Positions 63,039-64,000 of a stretch of DNA of 64,000 bases are shown here, in pieces (the stretch's first letter is position 1; each line of letters opens with the position of its first letter). The notes under the pieces are model-generated. The model was given only the letters and a program-made list of their open reading frames with translations, ran no database searches and had not been told where the DNA came from. Source of the stretch: Sphagnum compactum. Taxonomy: Eukaryota > Bryophyta > Sphagnopsida > Sphagnales. The position numbers and the translations under genes are program-made. The stretch is taken from assembly GCA_965153455.1 (NCBI GenBank), contig OZ234496.1:12764304-12828303 (forward strand). The letters are read 5' to 3'.

Positions 63039-64000
63039 GGCTTACAGTTGATCTTGATAGTTCTACCAGACATCAGTTTTTCACCAATTAGCTGAAAACA
63101 TACTAGATCCACTGGTAATGAAAGCCTTTGTTTTCGCATCTTCTACTCCAAGTCTCTTCCCGGCGCCGCACGGGGTCAAAACATCCGATTCGCGTACCGC
63201 AGTACCGCATTTCAACGAGGGAGACGAATTCAGGGACGTCTGCAGATCATGCTTCCCTGCAGCAGCTCATCAGATTCGCTACTGCAAAAAGCTTCAAATC
63301 AAACAGAAGGCTACTATCTCCAAGGAACCTGTTCATCTGTTAGCAAAAATGCTAATACTTCCAGAAGAAAGAATAGAATAGAATCTGATCGAATCCTCCT
63401 CGAAATGATGGAACAAGGCTAAAGTCATCAACAGATTGTTCCAGAGACATGCAAAACGGTCAGAATAGATGCCTCATTATGAGATCTGCCCGTGTTCGTC
63501 GCTACAAAAGAATCTCTACTCCGTTATCAGAGCAGATCGTTGTTTCAGCAGAAGAAATCTGAATTGAAATTCAGAAGAATGTCTTCCGTAGAGAGCAGCA
63601 GCCTTCCTGTACAGGGGAAATCCGAAATGAACAAGTATCTTCCTTCAACATATTAACTGCGCTGAAATGAAAGAAAGTTCTGCTACCTCTCTGCTTGAAA
63701 TTTCCACAAGGAAAACACAATCATCTAGTGAATTTGGAGACGATCTCTCCGAGAGCAGATCTCATGAGACAAACAGAAAAGACGGCTATGGTCAACAGAC
63801 CTGTTGAATGCAGAACCGAAGATCACAATTATTCTGTTGTCAGAGTACGTACAGCATTTTGACTGGAGAATCGGAACACAGAAATTTCTCTTTCGTTCGA
63901 GACCAACACATGCATGAGAAAAATAACTCACCGTCTCCGAAAACGAATCGTGTAAATCCTTGACAACCGATGGGGAAAAAACTTCGCGAGAAACAGAAAG
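63039..64000 (-). promoter_or_regulatory. VTI1 5' UTR with probable intron (63092-63931)
   Basis: On the minus strand a strong donor GAGACG/GTGAGT ends an exon at 63932, and TATGTTTTCAG precedes 63091, about 50 bases before the start codon. These would remove an 840-bp intron from the 5' leader, a common arrangement in plant housekeeping genes. Composition is less AT-rich than the intergenic sequence. The promoter itself probably lies beyond the window. Confidence 0.5.

Overview
This window is nuclear DNA from a land plant. The evidence is spliced genes with GT-AG introns and plant-typical proteins: a BLADE-ON-PETIOLE-type BTB/ankyrin co-regulator, a VTI1-type SNARE, and a perakine-reductase-type aldo-keto reductase. 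The background is long, AT-rich and full of decayed transposable elements. The BOP gene has more coding exons than the usual two of angiosperm BOP genes, and the hAT, copia and Helitron remnants resemble those I associate with non-flowering plants. I therefore lean towards a bryophyte, lycophyte, fern or gymnosperm, but the sequence alone does not fix the species.

Layout. 1-17.6 kb: gene-poor, with a decayed hAT transposase (about 4.1-4.7 kb), two MITE-like inverted-repeat elements (6.47-6.69 and 11.21-11.41 kb), microsatellites and a minisatellite. 17.7-23.35 kb: BOP gene (+), with a GC- and CT-rich promoter, a long leader, four predicted exons and a tandem-repeat-bearing third intron. 23.4-32.5 kb: no gene that I can support, only old repeats. 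32.58-34.97 kb: an intact five-exon aldo-keto reductase (AKR) gene (-), whose upstream region is tandemly duplicated (35.4-37.5 kb). 37.6-41.2 kb: a CACTA-like element holding a ~25-bp minisatellite and a SINE-like sequence, another minisatellite, and a second decayed hAT transposase. 41-47 kb: AT-rich, no gene. 47.25-48.68 kb: promoter and first exon of a second, dead AKR copy (-). 48.9-54.8 kb: a single exon of an asparaginyl-tRNA synthetase gene, copia gag (+), copia RT/RNase H (-), and a Helitron-type helicase C-terminus followed by an endonuclease domain (+). 55.9-57.07 kb: an MDR-family quinone oxidoreductase-like gene (-) with a frame problem at its exon 1 boundary. 58.27-60.15 kb: exons 2-5 of the dead second AKR copy (+). 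61.1-64 kb: a five-exon VTI1 SNARE gene (-), with a probable intron in its 5' UTR.

The best structural observation is that the two pieces of the dead AKR copy are complementary. One carries the promoter and exon 1, the other carries exons 2-5, and both break within about 20 bp of each other in intron 1. Their opposite orientations are what one inversion of about 11 kb (47,251-58,273) would produce, and the quinone oxidoreductase gene lies inside that segment. The genes are otherwise functionally unrelated neighbours, and I see no operon-like or defence-type system. I found no clearly novel biological system; the interest lies in genome rearrangement, element capture and alternative transcript ends.
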